This document shows positions 8,985 through 9,925 of a stretch of DNA of 9,925 nt, one piece after another. The stretch is from positions 1-9,925 of the forward strand of contig JAAUPT010000033.1 of NCBI GenBank assembly GCA_012032965.1, written 5' to 3'. This DNA is from Nitrospira sp. (GTDB taxonomy: Bacteria > Nitrospirota > Nitrospiria > Nitrospirales > Nitrospiraceae). The notes beneath the pieces were generated by a model, which worked only from the letters and a program-made list of their open reading frames with translations, was not told the origin of the DNA and searched no databases. A program made the position numbers and the translations under genes. Within the stretch, counting starts at the first letter, position 1; the number at the start of each line of letters is the position of its first letter.

Positions 8985-9682
8985 ATGATCAAGACGATAC
9001 GGGATGCGGCGCACAACTATCCCTGGTTGCTCAAATCCATCATGATTATTTTGGCCGCGGCCTTCATCATTACGATGGGCTGGTGGGGATTTGGAGAAGA
9101 CGCCGGTGGACTTGTCGCCAAGGTTGGAGAGCAAACCGTGTCCCTCGATGAATTCAAACGAACCTACGAGAATATGCGTCGCATCTACAAAGAAAATGTC
9201 ACCAGTGACTTCAAAGAGGAGGAGTTCAAGGAGTTCGTGGTCGGGCAACTTGTCGAGAGTCGCGTCTGGATCATCGCTGCCGAAGAGATGGGCGTGAGGG
9301 TTTCCCAAGCGGACTTGCGCGAAGTCATCATGCAAACTCCGGTCTTCCAAAAGAATGGAGCTTTCGATCCAGAATTATACAAGCGCATCCTGGCCGCCAA
9401 CCATTTGACACCGGCTACGTTTGAAGCGATTCAGCACCAAGAAGTCCTGGCGAATAAAGCTCGAATGATCGTGCGGGATTCTGTCGCGCTGACCCTGCAG
9501 AGATTGAAGAAGGACAGTCCCTCATGACGAGACCGCAAGATTCCGATCCCACCAAGGCAGTGGAAGCCAAGCAGCGAGTCTTGGATGACATGCTGTTACA
9601 GAAACAGCAACGGGCCCTGGTCTCCTTCCAACAATCCATGAAAGCCAAACTACCCATCACCATCCGCCGGGAGCTGCTGTAA
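8985..9682 (+). CDS. Membrane-anchored SurA N-terminal domain protein (PpiD-like, no PPIase domain), frameshift at 9493-9495
   Basis: Probably a periplasmic chaperone-like protein. The first frame gives 180 residues: a short cytoplasmic N-terminus, one membrane helix (about 14-32, no signal-peptidase site seen), then a SurA_N-like domain with VAKVGEQTVSLDEFKRTYEN (44-63) and FQKNGAFDPELYKRIL (121-136), both typical of SurA/PpiD N-terminal domains. It ends abruptly as LQRLKKDSPS. Another frame continues as PAEIEEGQSLM and then a helical, Gln/Lys-rich tail with LDDMLLQKQQRALVSFQQ, ending at TAA 9680-9682. This looks like the closing helix of PpiD-type proteins. One C missing from CCC at 9493-9495 joins them into 232 residues. 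No parvulin domain is present. ATG 8985 has AGGAAGG seven bases upstream. The tail alone could instead be a separate 52-codon gene overlapping by four bases, but I favour one gene. Confidence 0.8.
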
Positions 9683-9735
9683 AACTCTCACTGCTTTTCT
9701 TAAGTCAAGATGAGGCACAATTGACTAGCTGGCGG

Positions 9736-9925
9736 CTAAACGATCAGCATCGCGTCGCCGTAGCTGTAGAAGCGGTATCGCTCTTTGACCGCCTCTTCGT
9801 AGGCTCTGCGAATGGTCTCGATTCCGGCGAAAGGCAGAAACCAACATCAGTAATGTAGTTCGTGGCAGGTGGAAATTTTGCATGAGCACATACGACGCCT
9901 TGAACTGAAACCCTGGGGTAATGAA
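9736..9925 (-). CDS. queA: S-adenosylmethionine:tRNA ribosyltransferase-isomerase QueA, C-terminal end only, apparent frameshift at 9829
   Basis: QueA transfers and rearranges the ribose of S-adenosylmethionine onto preQ1 in tRNA to make epoxyqueuosine in the anticodon wobble position. Only the last 62 residues lie in the window; the 5' part is beyond the right edge. The minus-strand frame from 9925 reads FITPGFQFK then [16 protein letters not shown], the highly conserved QueA C-terminal core. One extra base at 9829 shifts it; after removal it continues [30 protein letters not shown] and a TAG at 9736-9738. The stretch ASYVLMQ (9880-9898) differs from the usual VVDxLLT. One missing plus one extra base there would restore KVVDV, so a compensated indel pair is possible. 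It converges on the SurA_N-type gene across 53 bases without a clear terminator. Confidence 0.88.

Noticed and set aside
8850..9350. 166-codon minus-strand open frame opposite the SurA_N-type gene
   Set aside because: The plus strand has a membrane helix, a SurA_N signature and a good ribosome site. The minus frame has none of these.
9703..9726. Inverted repeat AGTCAA / TTGACT between the converging SurA_N-type gene and queA, as a bidirectional terminator
   Set aside because: The stem is six pairs, AT-rich, with a twelve-base loop and no flanking T-tract in either direction. It is too weak to call a terminator, although its position would suit one.

Overview
The window looks like a chromosomal housekeeping locus from a Gram-negative, moderately GC-rich bacterium. 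Gene order and protein flavour suggest Nitrospirota (Nitrospira-like). That assignment rests on recognising the proteins, not on a search, so it is tentative. Nothing in the window points to phage, plasmid, IS, CRISPR or recent transfer.

Layout: almost everything from 1 to about 8731 lies on the minus strand and reads right to left. A small RDD-family membrane protein (8731-8273) comes first, with its own promoter and a TTG start. The cell-elongation (rod) operon follows: mreB (8188-7159), mreC (7157-6273), mreD (6276-5777), mrdA/PBP2 (5774-3907) and rodA (3900-2780). From mreB to rodA the genes are separated by 1 to 6 bases or overlap by 4. After a 161-base gap comes rng (RNase G, 2618-1110), and after a 101-base gap dprA (1008 to the left edge). 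Divergent to the RDD gene is a plus-strand gene for a membrane-anchored SurA_N-type periplasmic protein (8985-9682). The 3' end of queA (minus strand) enters from the right edge and converges on it.

How the genes fit together: MreB filaments, MreC, MreD, the transglycosylase RodA and the transpeptidase PBP2 form the elongasome, which inserts peptidoglycan along the side wall. RNase G is a familiar neighbour of mre genes (cafA in enterobacteria). DprA and QueA are unrelated housekeeping functions. The RDD protein and the SurA_N protein are membrane or envelope proteins without a firmly known function.

The most striking feature is that seven of the ten genes are broken by single-base indels while the conserved protein continues exactly in another frame. 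I count about ten: one each in dprA, rodA, mrdA, mreD, the surA-like gene and queA, and four in mreB. Most are one base missing from a run of three to five identical bases. All reconstructed proteins have normal family lengths (MreB 343, RodA 373, PBP2 622, MreD 166 aa), and several are essential in most rod-shaped bacteria. The simplest reading is uncorrected homopolymer sequencing error, not gene decay. I therefore annotate whole genes and give the position of each shift. I found no convincing novel system here.
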